Part shown: positions 36,436 to 37,693 of the stretch, in pieces
Position numbering within the stretch: position 1 is the first letter of the stretch
How the letters are laid out: every line of letters begins with the position of its first letter
NCBI RefSeq assembly: GCF_028689785.1
Contig: NZ_JAQVCN010000047.1
Span: forward strand, 1-37,693
Direction: 5' to 3'
Length of the DNA stretch: 37,693 nucleotides
Source: Zoogloea sp.
Lineage (GTDB): Bacteria; Pseudomonadota; Gammaproteobacteria; Burkholderiales; Rhodocyclaceae
The notes under the pieces: generated by a model
What the model saw: the letters and a program-made list of their open reading frames with translations, nothing else
What the model was told of the DNA's origin: nothing
Databases searched by the model: none
Position numbers and translations under genes: made by a program

Positions 36436-37572
36436 TTACGTCATAAACCCGAGCACCTCCGCCCGGAACTCATCGGAAGCGGAGGCGAGCAGGCGCTTGT
36501 TCTTTATTCCGGCCTTGACCGTCGAATTGAGCCGTAGGAGATTCATCACGATATGCCGAACGATGGCGAGGTTGTTCGCAGCAAATCCGGTGCGCACGCG
36601 GGATTGGTCTTCGTTGAGCTGGACATCGAGGCACCAATGGAGCCGGTTCTCCACTTCCCAGTGACTTTTCACCGCACGGGCGATACGGGCCGCATCGGCG
36701 GGAAGACTGCTGATGTAATAGGCGCGCTCGACGCTGGTTCGATCCCCCATGGTGCGCTCCCGTTCGATCACGGCGAAGCTGCGCAGATCCTGCCACTGCT
36801 TTCCGTTGTAGAGCCGATCCACCGCATCGTAGGCCCAGCAGCGACGGGTTTCGATGCGGCCGTGGTTGTTCTTGGTCACGGTGACTTCATCGACCGACGT
36901 GGGAGTCAATTTACCCTTGGGATCGAGCCCGGCAAACATGATCGAATCGAGCAGGCCCGGATGATTGTCCTTCACGCACAGCACATAGTCGGCCTGCTTC
37001 TCACGGATCGTTTGGGCGATCTTCGTCTGGGTCCCCATGGCATCAATGGTGACCGTCGTGCCTTCGAGCGCCAGGGTTTTGAGCAACACGGGGATTGCCG
37101 TTATTTCGTTGGACTTCTCCGCCGTGGCGGTTTGTCCCAGCACCACCCCAATGCCCGCCGCAAAGGCACTGACCAGGTGCAGCGGATGGGAGTCCGCCTC
37201 CTTCTTGTTGGCCGTGCGACGACTGCTCTTGCCGTCGATGGCGACGACCGTGTTTTCGGCGAGCGCCGGGACAACCATGCCCACCCAGCGCCGGAAAGCG
37301 GCTTCGAACTCTTCCGGTGCGATCATCCCGAACACCCGCCCCAGCGTGTCGTGGGAGGGGATACCGCCTTCAAGCTTCATGAAGCCGCGCAGCCAGTCGA
37401 GTTTCGCCTTGGCCCAGAGATGAACGGCGACAAAGTCGTCAGCGCCGCTGAGCACCGCGCACACCATGACGCTCAAGAGCTCCGCCAGATCGTGCTGCGT
37501 ATGCCGCTTGCTGCGCGGATCGGAAATCGAAACAAACACCTGCGTGAGCGGCATGACTGTACCTGTCTTCAT
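36436..37572 (-). CDS. ISAs1-family DDE transposase
   Basis: This full-length transposase has 378 residues. An N-terminal associated domain (about 10-95, DPRSKRHTQHDLAELLSVMV) is followed by the DDE catalytic core. The first Asp is in VVAIDGKSSRR, the second in VTIDAMGTQ, and the Glu in SHWEVENRLHWCLD. No frameshift or stop is seen, so the element may be active. The start could also be an in-frame ATG six codons later (37554), which has a slightly better upstream sequence. The 121 bp upstream to the terminal repeat should hold its promoter. Confidence 0.95.
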   Translation of the reverse strand: MKTGTVMPLTQVFVSISDPRSKRHTQHDLAELLSVMVCAVLSGADDFVAVHLWAKAKLDWLRGFMKLEGGIPSHDTLGRVFGMIAPEEFEAAFRRWVGMVVPALAENTVVAIDGKSSRRTANKKEADSHPLHLVSAFAAGIGVVLGQTATAEKSNEITAIPVLLKTLALEGTTVTIDAMGTQTKIAQTIREKQADYVLCVKDNHPGLLDSIMFAGLDPKGKLTPTSVDEVTVTKNNHGRIETRRCWAYDAVDRLYNGKQWQDLRSFAVIERERTMGDRTSVERAYYISSLPADAARIARAVKSHWEVENRLHWCLDVQLNEDQSRVRTGFAANNLAIVRHIVMNLLRLNSTVKAGIKNKRLLASASDEFRAEVLGFMT

Positions 37573-37677
37573 GGGAAGCCCAAAAAGGCAGGAAACTACA
37601 CAAAATGCGGCCCGGTGAACAGGGGGGGTTGTAATTGCATGAATGTGAACGGGATTTTTGAGGCGGTTATGCTGGGT

Positions 37678-37693
37678 CGATGCGATTGCCCTG
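37678..37693. repeat. Terminal inverted repeat of the IS, window-end side
   Basis: CGATGCGATTGCCCTG is the inverted partner of the repeat at 36420-36435, with a single mismatch, and coincides with the window end. Confidence 0.92.

Larger units (their letters stand above)
36420..37693 (-). mobile_element. Complete ISAs1-family insertion sequence (1,274 bp)
   Basis: The element is bounded by inverted repeats beginning CAGGGCAATCGCA at 36420 and ending TGCGATTGCCCTG at 37693, the last base of the window. It contains one transposase gene reading toward the H-NS-type gene. Size and ends fit the ISAs1 family. The target duplication cannot be checked because the outer flank is not in the window. 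That the sequence ends on the element suggests an assembly break at a multi-copy repeat. Confidence 0.92.

Overview
The window is high-GC DNA that reads as a betaproteobacterial chromosome, most likely from the Rhodocyclales (Azospira/Azonexus-like). The evidence is a PrsT-type TPR protein next to a PEP-CTERM protein, the gene order rpsU-yqeY-dnaG-rpoD, an H-NS-type protein with a WTGHGRKPQW core, and the general codon and GC style. The taxon is inferred from gene content, not from a database search.

Layout. Positions 1-3473 (minus strand) hold a truncated glutamate/aspartate-binding protein gene (gltI), a META-domain envelope protein and an FtsH-type protease. Positions 3675-7580 hold prsT and a PEP-CTERM surface protein with a well-spaced -24/-12 (sigma-54) promoter and a clean terminator. 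Positions 7690-9537 hold an RhlE-type DEAD-box helicase. Positions 9755-19331 form a molybdenum island. It contains modE-modA-modB-modC, a divergent di-Mop molbindin gene, a three-gene operon (TonB-dependent receptor, orphan Tat-exported binding protein, di-heme oxidoreductase) and a small unrecognised gene. ModE-like operators (Mo-boxes) lie in front of these units. Positions 19386-19495 are a structured intergenic segment. Positions 19499-26253 hold a copper-type TonB receptor (OprC/NosA), a chemoreceptor, a DUF5710 protein, a DUF3015 lipoprotein and a DUF4105 protein. Positions 26272-28724 hold NTF2-like, tautomerase and beta-class GST genes and a divergent LysR regulator. Positions 28876-33834 hold tRNA-Ile(CAT) and the macromolecular-synthesis operon with its sigma-70 promoter and an rpsU-distal attenuator. 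Positions 33896-36416 hold tsaD, plsY, folB and an H-NS-type gene. The window ends exactly at the outer end of an ISAs1-family insertion sequence, which sits 3 bp upstream of the H-NS-type start codon.

Main point of interest. The molybdenum island seems to extend ModE control beyond the cytoplasmic-membrane ModABC importer. The best Mo-boxes in the window are not at modE itself but in the 359-bp divergent region between the TonB receptor operon and the small gene at 9755-10162. This suggests a Mo-responsive outer-membrane uptake route, perhaps for a molybdate chelate, with a periplasmic binding protein and a c-type di-heme enzyme. The function is inferred; the operator sequences and gene order are directly visible.
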